64,000 nt of DNA from Ketobacter sp036337295 (GCA_036337295.1 JAYZEN010000001.1:248001-312000); one strand, 5' to 3'; numbered from the stretch's first letter, positions 35,269-44,210 are shown. Program-made: numbers and translations. The notes: generated from the sequence alone by a model not told the origin.

Positions 35269-37246
35269 GCGTCGAGGGTGTTGCAGACGGTGCGGATGCC
35301 GCGCCGTCCTCCTCTTCTGCTTCCGAGCAGTTCCAGCAAATGTCCACCAGATCCCGCTTGTCGGCATCCAATGGACCGGGGAAGAAACGGGTTTCACCGA
35401 ACGCCAGTTTACTCATGGCCTGGTATTGGCGGGTTTCCCAGTTATACCACTGCCAAGCCATGTCATCCGGGTCAACGTCGGCGTCAAAACGGATACGAAT
35501 CCGGGTGGGGCGATCCTCCACCGCCGCCAACACCGTCACCGTCAGATCACCAGCCCGGTGGACATCGCCCGGTCGATAGGATTGGCTGGATTCCGTGAAC
35601 AAGCCCTGCAGCATTTGCAGGTAGTACACTTCAGACAGCGCCGGCTGCTCCCCATTGAGGTCGGTCATATTGGCATTGCCCGCCAACGCCAGCCCCACCG
35701 GCGCCCGCAATTCGTATTCCCGCTGACTTTTCCGGGTCAGGTAAAACGAACTCATGCCCGGCGCCAGGGCATTGATGGCTTGCGGAACCACCCCGTATTC
35801 ATAGTGCCAGGTAAACGGCAGATAGAATTCCCGATTGGGGGCGCGACTGTTCACCACCACCAGGGCACGCTGACCGGCTGCCTGATGCAAACGTTTGGCC
35901 ACGCTCTCGTACTGCATGTCACTGCTGTAGGTCACCGGCAGCAACATGGAACTGGCAACAAAGGCGATGGTGACCGGTAGCACCAGGTGAAGTCCCAGCA
36001 AGCCCTTGGCAAACAACCGCACGCCACGGCCACGCTGGCGGTCCATAAGTTGATGCAACCAGATGGACAGAATCCAGAAAAATCCGATGGCGATGAACAC
36101 TCCGCTGCGGGAGCTGCCGGAAATCAGGGATGAGGCGGGAATCGACGCCAACACCGATCCCAGGAACATAAACCGGGCCAGGGCATTGCTGCGCAACAAC
36201 GGCAGGATGAGCCACACGCCGAGCATCACCAGACCGGCGGACAGCATCACCGCCACCCGGCCCCACTGCGGCGACAGCGATGGCACATAGCCATCAATGC
36301 TGGTCATTATCCCCGCAAACAGAGCCGGGGGCGTGGCCACCAGCGCCGCAAGAAACTCCGTGGGGGAACGCATTGGGTCCACATACAGACTGATTCCGCT
36401 GGTGCCGTAACCCGCAGCGCTGTACACCACCCGCCACAGGATCACCACCACCGCGTAGGGCCACAACGCTACGCCGATTCGCCGCACGCCGACCTTCTCC
36501 ACCAATAACAGATAAGCGAACAGATAGCCGGTAACGGCAATACCGCTTTCGGCGCTGAGCAAGGCCAACACAAAAGCCATCAATGCCACCACGGCAGACA
36601 TTGGCTGCCCCTGCTGCCGCCAGGCAATGAACTGTTCCAACACAAAGCACCCCAGCGCACCGGTGATGAATACGTTGCGGGCGGCAATCCAGCTGAAGTT
36701 GACGAAATGACTGTAGTCCACCACCACAAACAGGGTGGCCAGCACCGCCACCGAGGCGCGGGGCGACAAACGCCAGAACAAGCGATAGGCGCTGACACCA
36801 AACAGCAGCAGATACAGCAGGCTGTGCAACAATTGAAAGGAATAGGAATTCGGCGCAATCTGGAAATCCAGCCAGTGGGTCAACGCCGCCAGCGGACGCC
36901 AGGGATTCATCTTCGGCGCCTCGGCGCTCCACCAGGGCAGGTTGCCGTACTCCGTATACGCCGCTACGGTTCCGGCTTCGGGGGAATAAAAGTGAAACGC
37001 GTCCGCGATGCCACTGGCCAGGCTTTTCTCCGGATCTGCCAGGGGGAACCCCCGCTGATACAGCTCCGCCTCGCCCTCTATATTGGCCCGGATCAGATAG
37101 TCGTCGGTCGACAGACTGTTGAAGGGCATGGGCAGGTGAGTCAGTGTCACGATCAGCAGCACAACAAACAGGCCCAGGCCATAGGATAATTCCATGCGCC
37201 TCAACAGACCTGTCACCTGAGTGGCATATGGCGCCTCGGTATTCAA
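35255..37246 (-). CDS. Multi-pass membrane protein, possible GT-C glycosyltransferase
   Basis: 663 residues. About ten to twelve hydrophobic helices occupy residues 20-430. A soluble C-terminal part (about 440-663) carries Cys residues and an acidic, Ala/Pro/Ser-rich tail. After the first helix an acidic pair (STDDYLIRANI) lies where GT-C enzymes keep their catalytic Asp/Glu. Architecture fits a lipid-phosphosugar-dependent glycosyltransferase, but I recognise no named family. It starts at TTG 37246 with AGGGGG 6 nt upstream. The gene follows the acyltransferase-like gene after 107 bp on the same strand. Confidence 0.65.
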   Translation of the reverse strand: MNTEAPYATQVTGLLRRMELSYGLGLFVVLLIVTLTHLPMPFNSLSTDDYLIRANIEGEAELYQRGFPLADPEKSLASGIADAFHFYSPEAGTVAAYTEYGNLPWWSAEAPKMNPWRPLAALTHWLDFQIAPNSYSFQLLHSLLYLLLFGVSAYRLFWRLSPRASVAVLATLFVVVDYSHFVNFSWIAARNVFITGALGCFVLEQFIAWRQQGQPMSAVVALMAFVLALLSAESGIAVTGYLFAYLLLVEKVGVRRIGVALWPYAVVVILWRVVYSAAGYGTSGISLYVDPMRSPTEFLAALVATPPALFAGIMTSIDGYVPSLSPQWGRVAVMLSAGLVMLGVWLILPLLRSNALARFMFLGSVLASIPASSLISGSSRSGVFIAIGFFWILSIWLHQLMDRQRGRGVRLFAKGLLGLHLVLPVTIAFVASSMLLPVTYSSDMQYESVAKRLHQAAGQRALVVVNSRAPNREFYLPFTWHYEYGVVPQAINALAPGMSSFYLTRKSQREYELRAPVGLALAGNANMTDLNGEQPALSEVYYLQMLQGLFTESSQSYRPGDVHRAGDLTVTVLAAVEDRPTRIRIRFDADVDPDDMAWQWYNWETRQYQAMSKLAFGETRFFPGPLDADKRDLVDICWNCSEAEEEDGAASAPSATPSTPREP

Positions 37247-37353
37247 TTTAACCCCCTGAACGATGTAACCATGTCACTGCGCCATGCATTCTGAAGCTCC
37301 GATATTCAGAACCAGCGGTCATCAGCAAAATGGGAATCAGTAAGACCGGTGCA

Positions 37354-38613
37354 TCACCCGTTTACCACCGCCTGCAATTCCGTTTTAGTGGCTCGGGAAC
37401 GCGTACTATACCCTTGAATCAGGTCGTGCAATTGTTGCACCAATTGATCCATGGACTCGTCGGATATCAGCGTGCGATTGGCGGAGACGACAATTTCAGT
37501 GCTGTTTTCGTTGCTCATGATCGCCACCATCAGCGGCGTGCCCAACGGCGGCACCGGAATGCCGAACACGGTTTTTGCCGTAAAATGCTCAGTGGAAAAC
37601 TCCTGCAAGTTGAGAGTACCACCGTAGGACGTCGTGGCACTGCACCGGAACCGGGGCCGCCCCAACAACTTCTTGATCGCCAGCTTCTCGAGGAAATGCA
37701 GCGCCAGCAACGGAAACAGAAATGCCAGTTTTGAGGTCACGGAATTAACCGCAATGGGCAGCTCCTGACGATCAGCCATGGCACGTTTGATCTTCTTCAC
37801 CAACACCTTCTCGTCATCACCCACATTCACATCAATGCGCAGCATGCCGAACAGATTGGCCAGGGTATTCTCATTCGGCACATAACGGCGCAGACTCACG
37901 GGCATATGCAGGCGCACTGCACCGCTGTCTTTGCCCCGCGCCATGGCAGACAACGCCAACATCACCTTCAACAGTATCTTTTTATCGTTACCAGGCAATG
38001 TCAGCTGGCGCCAGATGCGCTCGCGGCGAATCAACTCCGGATTCTCCTGTGCCAGGGGATACGGCGTCGATGCAGCGGACACGCCGGGGGGAATCGCCTC
38101 CAGGTTACCGGGAGGCATTTTCTCCAGGGTCACCGGTGACCCGTAATAAACCGGCTCTGCACCATTGAGCACCTTGAAGAAGGCCTGGGCAAACTCCAGC
38201 ATACCGATGCCGTCGGTAATGGCATGATGGGCCCGAAAGACAATATAGGTACTGCGCCCCACCACCTGCACGATCTCCGCCACCGGGCCCACAATCAGGT
38301 CCAGCGGCGTATCAATAAAATCGAGGCCTTCCTGGCATTGGCCATCCCAATCCAGATTAACGGTTCGTACCCGGGGCAACGGGCCGCTGGCGGACCAGTA
38401 TTTGGCAAACCAGACGCCTTTCAATCGCGAACGCATGATCGGGCAATAGCGGGAGACTTCCGCTGCAGCATCCAGCATCCGGTGTTCAGGAATCCTTCCC
38501 TGACCCCGGACAATCAACTGACACAGCAGTTGATTCTTATGACTTGAGCGATATCCACTGGCAGCATAGGTAAGGTCAGCCAGGGACAGTCGGCGGGTAT
38601 ATGACGTTTTCAT
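37354..38613 (-). CDS. Condensation-fold (HHxxxDG) acyltransferase
   Basis: 419 residues with the catalytic HHAITDGIGM motif (about residues 130-139) of the condensation/chloramphenicol-acetyltransferase superfamily, which includes WS/DGAT, PapA and alcohol acetyltransferase families. There is no carrier-protein or adenylation domain, so it is a free-standing enzyme. A C-terminal half with RLHMPVSLRRY and NLFGMLRIDVNVG resembles the second lobe. It probably esterifies a lipid or glycolipid alcohol; the substrate is unknown. It lies between a small membrane protein and a GT-C-like membrane protein, hinting at a joint role in a surface lipid. Confidence 0.75.
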   Translation of the reverse strand: MKTSYTRRLSLADLTYAASGYRSSHKNQLLCQLIVRGQGRIPEHRMLDAAAEVSRYCPIMRSRLKGVWFAKYWSASGPLPRVRTVNLDWDGQCQEGLDFIDTPLDLIVGPVAEIVQVVGRSTYIVFRAHHAITDGIGMLEFAQAFFKVLNGAEPVYYGSPVTLEKMPPGNLEAIPPGVSAASTPYPLAQENPELIRRERIWRQLTLPGNDKKILLKVMLALSAMARGKDSGAVRLHMPVSLRRYVPNENTLANLFGMLRIDVNVGDDEKVLVKKIKRAMADRQELPIAVNSVTSKLAFLFPLLALHFLEKLAIKKLLGRPRFRCSATTSYGGTLNLQEFSTEHFTAKTVFGIPVPPLGTPLMVAIMSNENSTEIVVSANRTLISDESMDQLVQQLHDLIQGYSTRSRATKTELQAVVNG

Positions 38614-38644
38614 CTACTTCTCAACATCGGTGCGCACCGCCAGC

Positions 38645-38938
38645 TCATCCCGGGCTGGACGCGCGTTCATACCATAGAATTAACAAACTGATTACAGCCA
38701 ACAGCAACAGGAGTGCCATGGCATCCAGCAGGAGCACCACGTAGTAATTCAGTAGCTCCCAATGGTCATGGACCATTGCCCAGGTCTGCACCCATTGGCA
38801 TGGCTCCACAAGCAGGCTTGAGAATAAGGTTGAGAGTTGCGGTAACCAGACCCCAAAAGCGGCCACAACCAGGCAAATCATCAGAGCGAACAGGCTCAAT
38901 TGAGTTAAACTGTCCCGGTTGCGCGTTACTGCGTCCAT
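38645..38938 (-). CDS. Small membrane protein, two helices
   Basis: 97 residues with two strongly hydrophobic segments (about 13-40 and 62-90) separated by a short loop, ending in a short charged tail. No family recognised. AAGG directly precedes ATG 38938, so the ribosome site is close. It lies 31 bp upstream of the acyltransferase-like gene on the same strand and is probably cotranscribed. Confidence 0.55.
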   Translation of the reverse strand: MDAVTRNRDSLTQLSLFALMICLVVAAFGVWLPQLSTLFSSLLVEPCQWVQTWAMVHDHWELLNYYVVLLLDAMALLLLLAVISLLILWYERASSPG

Positions 38939-39226
38939 CCTTAACGTAGCCAGGCTTCCCCCTAGTCCTTAAGCGGACTGAACTCAACTCCCCCCAGAGT
39001 TCTGGTGCTCGCAACTTACTAGACCAAATAGACAGAGCAACCTAGACAGAGCAACCACAAGAAACTGGGGGCACAATCATAACGAGACATATTACATATT
39101 TTGTATCATTGTTTCAATATAGTCGACACTCATACCTCCGGATCGCGGGATAGCCGTTGTGATCCCCCAATATCGTAGGTACCATCAAGATATAGACAAC
39201 CCTGATTGACCTTGATCGGAGCCCCC
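38939..39226. other. Divergent intergenic region upstream of the GST gene
   Basis: 288 bp between the minus-strand membrane-protein gene and the plus-strand GST gene. It holds a 14-bp tandem duplication (39029-39056). An A+T-rich block at 39088-39120 includes TTTTGTATCATT, a degenerate relative of the 14-bp element near 41928. No gene is seen. Confidence 0.4.
39029..39056. repeat. 14-bp perfect tandem duplication
   Basis: TAGACAGAGCAACC occurs twice back to back with no mismatch. Confidence 0.85.
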
Positions 39227-39946
39227 ATGATCCAATTGCACACCGTACCCACCCCTAACGGGCACAAGATCTCCATCATGCTGGAGGAAACCGGTCTGCC
39301 CTATGAGGTGATCGAGTACGACATCACCAAGGGGGATCAATTCAAGCCCGAATACCTGGCCATCAACCCCAACAACAAGCTTCCGGCCATCGTGGATACG
39401 GACCCCATCGGCCAGGGTGACCCCATCAGCGTATTCGAAACCGGTGCCATCCTGATCTATCTGGCGGAGAAGACCGGCCAGTTGCTGCCCAGCGATCCAC
39501 AGCAACGCTACGCCGTGCTGAAATGGTTGATGTTCCAGGTATCCGCCGTGGGGCCCCTGCAAGGGCAGGCCCATCACTTCATCCGCTATGCCCGCGAAGA
39601 CCAACCCTATGCCAAAGCCCGCTACATGAACGAGACCCTGCGCCAGTGCCGGGTCATGGAAGGGCAGCTGCAGCAGCACGCTTACCTGGCCGGTGCCGAC
39701 TATTCCATTGCCGACATTGCCACCTGGCCCTGGGTGCGGGCCCTGCGCCTTATTGGTGTGCAGATTAAACAGGATTTTCCCCACCTCTATCGCTGGTACA
39801 AAACCCTGGACCAGCGGGAGGCGGTGCAACGGGGCAAGGACGTGATCAACGGTTTCATTTATTCGGTGCCTCCCAACACGTTTTTTGCCCTGGATGACAA
39901 GACCTGGTCGTACTCCTTTGGCGAGGAGCAATACCGCCCCCGCTGA
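39227..39946 (+). CDS. Glutathione S-transferase, Ure2p/YghU-like
   Basis: 239 residues. A thioredoxin-like N-terminal domain (LHTVPTPNGHKISIMLEE; NPNNKLPAIVD; FETGAILIYLAEKTG, with the conserved E-[ST]-like glutathione contact) is followed by an all-helical C-terminal domain. The TPNGHK motif near the N-terminus is that of the Ure2p/YfcG-type GSTs, many of which act as disulfide reductases on glutathione conjugates. ATG 39227 has GGAG 6 nt upstream. Its proximity to gss may reflect shared thiol metabolism, but they are far apart and on opposite strands. Confidence 0.93.
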   Translation: MIQLHTVPTPNGHKISIMLEETGLPYEVIEYDITKGDQFKPEYLAINPNNKLPAIVDTDPIGQGDPISVFETGAILIYLAEKTGQLLPSDPQQRYAVLKWLMFQVSAVGPLQGQAHHFIRYAREDQPYAKARYMNETLRQCRVMEGQLQQHAYLAGADYSIADIATWPWVRALRLIGVQIKQDFPHLYRWYKTLDQREAVQRGKDVINGFIYSVPPNTFFALDDKTWSYSFGEEQYRPR

Positions 39947-40014
39947 TTGCATCTGGATTTTTGCGGCAGATCTGTGCTAATTCTTTAGCGACGACGTCAG
40001 CGGTGTAGTGGGCA

Positions 40015-40353
40015 ATGAATATTTGGGCCATGGACAAAGACATCAGCATCAAGCACGTGTTGTTGCTGCTGCACAACCACCTGGGGGCGGACACGTTTGT
40101 GCTGGATCGCAACAGCCACACCAACGCCAAAGGGATCTATCTGGAGCACCCCAGCGACCCCGGCGTGCGTGCGTACCTGTTCACCACAGGCCAGGAGCCC
40201 GAGCGCTACGGATTGCATCTGGAATATCCGGACGCCGCCCTCAACAGTAACCTGATTGATGCCTATGAGAACTTGAAGTTGATTTCGTTGCTGAATATTC
40301 TGGCGGTGCACTTCGATGTGAGTGAACTGAAGAACCTGGACCTGCTGGGATAA
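40015..40353 (+). CDS. Small conserved-looking protein of unknown function
   Basis: 112 residues, soluble, mixed alpha/beta (IKHVLLLLHNHLGADTFVLD at the N-terminus, NLKLISLLNILAVHFDV near the end). No family recognised. ATG 40015 and ATG 40030 are both possible and neither has a strong ribosome site. It sits 69 bp after the GST gene on the same strand and ends 15 bp from a convergent gene. Confidence 0.6.
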   Translation: MNIWAMDKDISIKHVLLLLHNHLGADTFVLDRNSHTNAKGIYLEHPSDPGVRAYLFTTGQEPERYGLHLEYPDAALNSNLIDAYENLKLISLLNILAVHFDVSELKNLDLLG

Positions 40354-40368
40354 TCACACTGCGCGCGA

Positions 40369-40605
40369 TTAACGGTCAAAGCCGATGAAGCGCTGCAAAA
40401 TCGACTGCAATTCCGCCTCGCTCATATCCATGTATTCCACCACCCGGCCGTACAACATCACCGTGGGCACATTGCGCCCACCCAGTTCCTTCTGGGCCTC
40501 GTGCAGACAATACAGCACCACCCGTTCACGGCGCGTCAAACCGTCACGCACATCCGGCAGGTAATCTCTGGGGTCTGGCTGTTCGGTTTCCGGCAGATCA
40601 CTCAT
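40369..40605 (-). CDS. Small protein of unknown function
   Basis: 78 residues from ATG 40605 (MSDLPETEQPDPRDYLPD). A longer frame exists upstream but its N-terminal part looks random. The body is helical (TRRERVVLYCLHEAQKELGG, MSEAELQSILQRFIGF) and could be a small winged-helix or dimerisation module. AGGA lies 11 nt from the start, which is long. The gene converges with the preceding small gene. Function unknown. Confidence 0.6.
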   Translation of the reverse strand: MSDLPETEQPDPRDYLPDVRDGLTRRERVVLYCLHEAQKELGGRNVPTVMLYGRVVEYMDMSEAELQSILQRFIGFDR

Positions 40606-40795
40606 GGAGGTTTCATTCCTGATTACGTTGCGGGCCACTGTTGCGGGCCAGTACCATGGTTTGATAACACAGTGATCGCTGCGGAACAACCGTGAGCGCA
40701 TTCCTGTACAGGGGGTATTAACGGATGACGGCCAGCACGGTTTTACCTAAAATCGCCATTTTGTGAGCGACGCTCATCGGCGAATAGGGGGAACC

Positions 40796-41875
40796 ATGGA
40801 ATCAGCCACGTTGTTGGTGAACACCGGCATCACTGCCACGCGACACGGCGCCGCACTGCGTTTTCAGGAAGGACTGTATCAGGTCAGCAAACAGGGTTAT
40901 GCCTGGATGGTGCCCAACGGTTCCTGGGGAGAAACCAACATCGGCCTGATCGATTGCAACGGCAAAAGCGTCTTGATCGATACCGGCTGGGACCTGAATT
41001 TCACCCGCCATATGCTGTCGGCCATGCAGCCGGTACTGGCCCGCTCTCCCATCGAAACCGTCATCAACACGCACGCGGATGGCGACCACTGCTGGGGCAA
41101 CCAATTGTTCAAAGGGCGCGACATCGTGGCCACCCGCGCCTGCCAGGAACAGATGCACCACACCAAGCCGGCGGCCCTGAACGCACTGCAACACAGCTGC
41201 AAGGCGCTGCGGTATGTGCCCTTCGGCGGCATGAAGTGTTTTTCCCACTACATGGATGACATGCTGGCGCCCTATCACTTCCAGGACGTGCAGATCACCG
41301 ACCCCACCATCACCTTCCAGCAGGAACACAACCTGTGCCTCAACGGCAAGGACATTATCTTGTACGAAGTGGGGCCAGGGCACACCGACGGGGACGCCAT
41401 CGTCCATGTTCCGGATGACAAGCTGGTCTACGCCGGGGACATCGCCTTCATCGGCATCACGCCGGTGATGTGGAGTGGGCCGCTGGAGAATCTGGTGGCC
41501 GGCCTGCACAAGCTTCTGTCCCTCAAGGCCGACATCATGGTGCCCGGCCACGGGCCATTGGCCAGCCGCCGGGATATACAGAGCATCATTGATTACTGGG
41601 ATTTTGTCCACGAAGGGATTCACGCGCTGTATCAGCAGGATATGCTGCCCCACGAGGCAGCGAGCCACGTCATGCACAGTAAGGCGTTCCTGCAGTCACC
41701 CTATGCCCGCTGGGATTGTGCCGAACGCATGGTGACCAACGCCTTCACCCTGTACCGGCATTGGGGGGCCCGGCTCAGGAACCTCCCAGAGCCCATGGGC
41801 ACCCTCGACATCCTGCGCAAACAGGCCCGGGTGGCCCAGTCGGTGGCGCCGCTGCTGGGAATCCCCCCTGCATGA
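40796..41875 (+). CDS. MBL-fold metallohydrolase with an HADGDH active site
   Basis: 359 residues. The metal motif at about 93-98 is H-A-D-G-D-H in place of the usual HxHxDH, so the second histidine is an aspartate. Later ligands are visible (GPGHTDGDAIVH, YAGDIAFIGI, MVPGHGPLAS). The THxDGDH form occurs in a known subset of beta-lactamase-fold hydrolases. A C-terminal helical region of about 100 residues follows the fold. AGGGGGA 5 nt before ATG 40796 fixes the start. Substrate cannot be read from the sequence. Confidence 0.88.
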   Translation: MESATLLVNTGITATRHGAALRFQEGLYQVSKQGYAWMVPNGSWGETNIGLIDCNGKSVLIDTGWDLNFTRHMLSAMQPVLARSPIETVINTHADGDHCWGNQLFKGRDIVATRACQEQMHHTKPAALNALQHSCKALRYVPFGGMKCFSHYMDDMLAPYHFQDVQITDPTITFQQEHNLCLNGKDIILYEVGPGHTDGDAIVHVPDDKLVYAGDIAFIGITPVMWSGPLENLVAGLHKLLSLKADIMVPGHGPLASRRDIQSIIDYWDFVHEGIHALYQQDMLPHEAASHVMHSKAFLQSPYARWDCAERMVTNAFTLYRHWGARLRNLPEPMGTLDILRKQARVAQSVAPLLGIPPA

Positions 41876-41902
41876 TGCCGGGTTTGACAAGCCCGCGCAG
41901 GA

Positions 41903-41941
41903 TTGACCTTTCCGCAATCCTGTTATATTTTGTATTACATT
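41903..41941 (+). promoter_or_regulatory. Promoter of the RHH/zinc-ribbon gene with overlapping 14-bp element
   Basis: TTGACC (41903-41908), 17 bp, TATTTT (41926-41931) is a fair sigma-70 promoter. The element TTTTGTATTACATT (41928-41941) covers the -10 and the likely start site. Its exact reverse complement is found upstream of the next gene (42537-42550). Overlap with the -10 is what a repressor site would look like. Confidence 0.6.
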
Positions 41942-41969
41942 AATTCCAGAGCGTGCCGGAGCCGTCACT

Positions 41970-42482
41970 GTGTCAGACCAGAACACCCCCGAATCACCTG
42001 AGCGCAAGCCCCGTAAACCGGGCACCCGCCGTCGCGGCCGCAAGCCGGCTGCCGCCGAGGAGCGCAAGGATCGGGTGATCCAGGCCCGGGTGCCGGAGGA
42101 TCTGGAGGCTACCCTGAAACAGGCGGCGGAAAAGCGGCGCATGTCCGTATCCCACCTGATCCGCAATGTGCTGGAGGATACCTTCACCCTGGTGGACAAC
42201 ATCGTGGCGGATTCCAGCGCCCTGGTGGAACAGGTGAGCCGGGACGCCAAGCGGGTGGCCGCCAGCGTGCGCGGTGAAGGGGAATTGTGCAAACCCAGCG
42301 CCCAGGCCCTGCTGGAGGCCGTGGAGGCCTGGCAGGATGTGATTGTGAACAAGCCCGGCCACTGCGTTGAATGCAACAAACCGCTGCAGCGGGGGCAACG
42401 GGCCTACCGCGGTTTAAGCCCGCTGCAGAAGCCGGACACCCCGGCGGTGTGGCTGTGCAGTGACTGCCTGGAGCAGCTTTAA
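41970..42482 (+). CDS. Ribbon-helix-helix protein with C-terminal zinc ribbon
   Basis: 170 residues. The N-terminus is Lys/Arg-rich and disordered (1-35). A ribbon-helix-helix domain follows (about 36-70: DRVIQARVPEDLEATLKQAA, RMSVSHLIRNVLEDTF), then a helical linker. The C-terminus has two CxxC pairs (CVEC near 132 and CSDC near 163) that should bind zinc. It starts at GTG 41970 with GGAG 9 nt upstream. A perfect terminator follows the gene. The paired 14-bp elements flanking it are candidate binding sites. It is adjacent to a UbiB-like kinase gene. A role as transcriptional regulator is inferred. Confidence 0.78.
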   Translation: MSDQNTPESPERKPRKPGTRRRGRKPAAAEERKDRVIQARVPEDLEATLKQAAEKRRMSVSHLIRNVLEDTFTLVDNIVADSSALVEQVSRDAKRVAASVRGEGELCKPSAQALLEAVEAWQDVIVNKPGHCVECNKPLQRGQRAYRGLSPLQKPDTPAVWLCSDCLEQL

Positions 42483-42504
42483 CCGATCAGGAACCCCAAA
42501 CAGT

Positions 42505-42528
42505 GCCGGCCCGTCGCCGGCTTTTTTT
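42505..42528 (+). terminator. Rho-independent terminator after the RHH/zinc-ribbon gene
   Basis: GCCGGC, five-base loop, GCCGGC, then seven T, 23 bp after the stop codon. It separates the regulator from the UbiB-like gene, so the second gene probably has its own promoter or is attenuated. Confidence 0.88.
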
Positions 42529-42536
42529 GCAGCATA

Positions 42537-42550
42537 AATGTAATACAAAA
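42537..42550 (+). promoter_or_regulatory. Inverted second copy of the 14-bp element
   Basis: AATGTAATACAAAA, the exact reverse complement of the element at 41928-41941, lies 28 bp before the start of the UbiB-like gene. A match of 14 bases at both promoters of the pair is unlikely to be chance. Confidence 0.6.
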
Positions 42551-42578
42551 AAAGACAATGACCACCGAGGACCCAAAC

Positions 42579-44132
42579 ATGGACACCACGCCCAACGCTA
42601 CTAACCCTCGTTCTTGCAACCCTCGTAATGAAGGGCTCAAAGCCTGGCTCAACGTGATGAACGCATCCCTCTCCGCCCTGGAACAAACGCTCTGGCAGGG
42701 GCGGGAGCTGGCAGAACAGGCCATCCGCACCCTGCAGAAAGTGGGCGACGGCGTGGACCAGGCCCGGGACGAATATGAGGCCCTGGCCCGGGAGGCCGCG
42801 CAATGGCCGGCTCGGGTGAAACGCATGAAAGACACCGGCTGGATGCTCACCCGCATCACCACGAGCTATCGCCTGTGGGGCATTAAATCCGCGTTCATTC
42901 CACGCCGCAAAGCCCCGGATGCCCTGGCCGAGCTGCACCGCAAGAATGCCCGCCTGTTCCGTGATGTGTCCCTGCGTCAGGGAGGCGCCTTCCTCAAGGT
43001 GGGACAACTGCTGTCCGCCCGCGCCGACATTCTGCCCAAACCCTGGGTGGAGGAACTGCGGGTGCTGCAGGACCAGGCCTCCCCGGTGCCATTTGAGCAG
43101 GTGCGGGAAGTGATCGAAACGGAACTGGGTAACACCCTGGATGCACTGTTTGCGGAATTCGATCCCGAGCCCATCGCCGCTGCCAGCATCGGCCAGGTAC
43201 ACCAGGCCTACCTGCCCAATGGCCAAAAGGTGGCAGTGAAAATCCAGCGGCCCGGACTGGCCCACATCATCGACCTGGACATGACCCTGCTGAAACTGTT
43301 CACCAACAGCATTGCCTCCATGCTGCCCCCCACCGATCTGGACACCATCACCAACGAAATCGAACGCACCATCCGCGAGGAACTGGACTATCGCTGTGAA
43401 GCCCGGGCCATGGTGGAAGTGGGCGACTTCCTGCGGGATGTGCCCAAGGTCACGGTGCCGCGCCCGATTCCCGGCTTTACCCGCGAACGGGTGCTGGTGA
43501 GCACCTTCATCGACGGCAAGCCGCTAATGGGCGAGCTGGACAAGCGCCAAGCGGAAGGGGATGAGGCGGGCCTGGCCGACCTGTTGGGCCGGCTGCTGGA
43601 CCTGTACCTGCGCCAGGTGCTGCAGGCCGGGGTATTCCAGGCCGATCCCCACCCCGGCAACCTGCTGGTCACCGCCGACGACACCCTGGTGTTGCTGGAT
43701 TTCGGTTGCACCATGACCCTGTCTGAGCCGTTCCGGGAAGGCTACTTCAATGTATTGGGGGCCGCCCTCATGGGGGAACGGGACACCATGGCCAAAGAGC
43801 TGCTGGCCATGGGCTTTGCCACCCGCAGCGGCAAGCCGGATACCCTGCTCGCCTTTGCCGATGCCCTGTTGTCGCAGATTCAACGGGCCGCGTTCGAAAT
43901 GAGCCAGGACAATCCCGGCTGGCCCAGCCAGGGTGACATGCTGGCCCAGGCCAAAAAACTGCTGGCGCAGGCGGATGCCGACCCGGTGGACAAGCTGCCG
44001 GCGGAGTTCATCATGCTGGCCCGGGTGTTCACCACCCTCGGCGGGTTGTTCATGCATTACCAGCCCAAAATTGATGTGAATACCTATCTGTTCCCTCATT
44101 TGGTCGGGCCTGCGTTGAGCCAGGCGATCTAA
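42579..44132 (+). CDS. ABC1/AarF/UbiB family atypical kinase
   Basis: 517 residues. Family hallmarks are the KxGQ helix (FLKVGQLLSARADILPKPW), the Ala-rich loop replacing the Gly-rich loop (IAAASIGQVHQA), the lysine in VAVKIQRPG, the catalytic DPHPGNLL and metal-binding LLDFGCTM. Relatives act as ATPases in ubiquinone biosynthesis or in lipid and storage-polymer metabolism. No ubi genes are near, so ubiB is not assigned. An N-terminal extension of about 110 helical residues precedes the kinase core. ATG 42579 is preferred because GAGGA lies 7 nt upstream; ATG 42558 has no ribosome site. Confidence 0.9.
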   Translation: MDTTPNATNPRSCNPRNEGLKAWLNVMNASLSALEQTLWQGRELAEQAIRTLQKVGDGVDQARDEYEALAREAAQWPARVKRMKDTGWMLTRITTSYRLWGIKSAFIPRRKAPDALAELHRKNARLFRDVSLRQGGAFLKVGQLLSARADILPKPWVEELRVLQDQASPVPFEQVREVIETELGNTLDALFAEFDPEPIAAASIGQVHQAYLPNGQKVAVKIQRPGLAHIIDLDMTLLKLFTNSIASMLPPTDLDTITNEIERTIREELDYRCEARAMVEVGDFLRDVPKVTVPRPIPGFTRERVLVSTFIDGKPLMGELDKRQAEGDEAGLADLLGRLLDLYLRQVLQAGVFQADPHPGNLLVTADDTLVLLDFGCTMTLSEPFREGYFNVLGAALMGERDTMAKELLAMGFATRSGKPDTLLAFADALLSQIQRAAFEMSQDNPGWPSQGDMLAQAKKLLAQADADPVDKLPAEFIMLARVFTTLGGLFMHYQPKIDVNTYLFPHLVGPALSQAI

Positions 44133-44197
44133 CAATGCATTAGGAAATCTAACAATGCATCAGCAATAAGCTGGCTGTTTTAACCCTGTTTTAACCC
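44127..44197. repeat. Two unrelated tandem duplications after the UbiB-like gene
   Basis: ATCTAACAATGCAT occurs at 44127-44140 and 44147-44160 (20-bp period, the first copy containing the stop codon). TGTTTTAACCC occurs twice back to back at 44176-44197. Both are perfect. Confidence 0.85.
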
Positions 44198-44210
44198 CGG
44201 GTCCTGTGTA

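Noticed and set aside
39185..39952. 255-residue minus-strand frame
   Set aside because: Antisense to the GST gene, which has full family motifs and a good ribosome site.
40802..41677. 291-residue minus-strand frame
   Set aside because: Antisense to the MBL hydrolase gene, which has clear active-site motifs.
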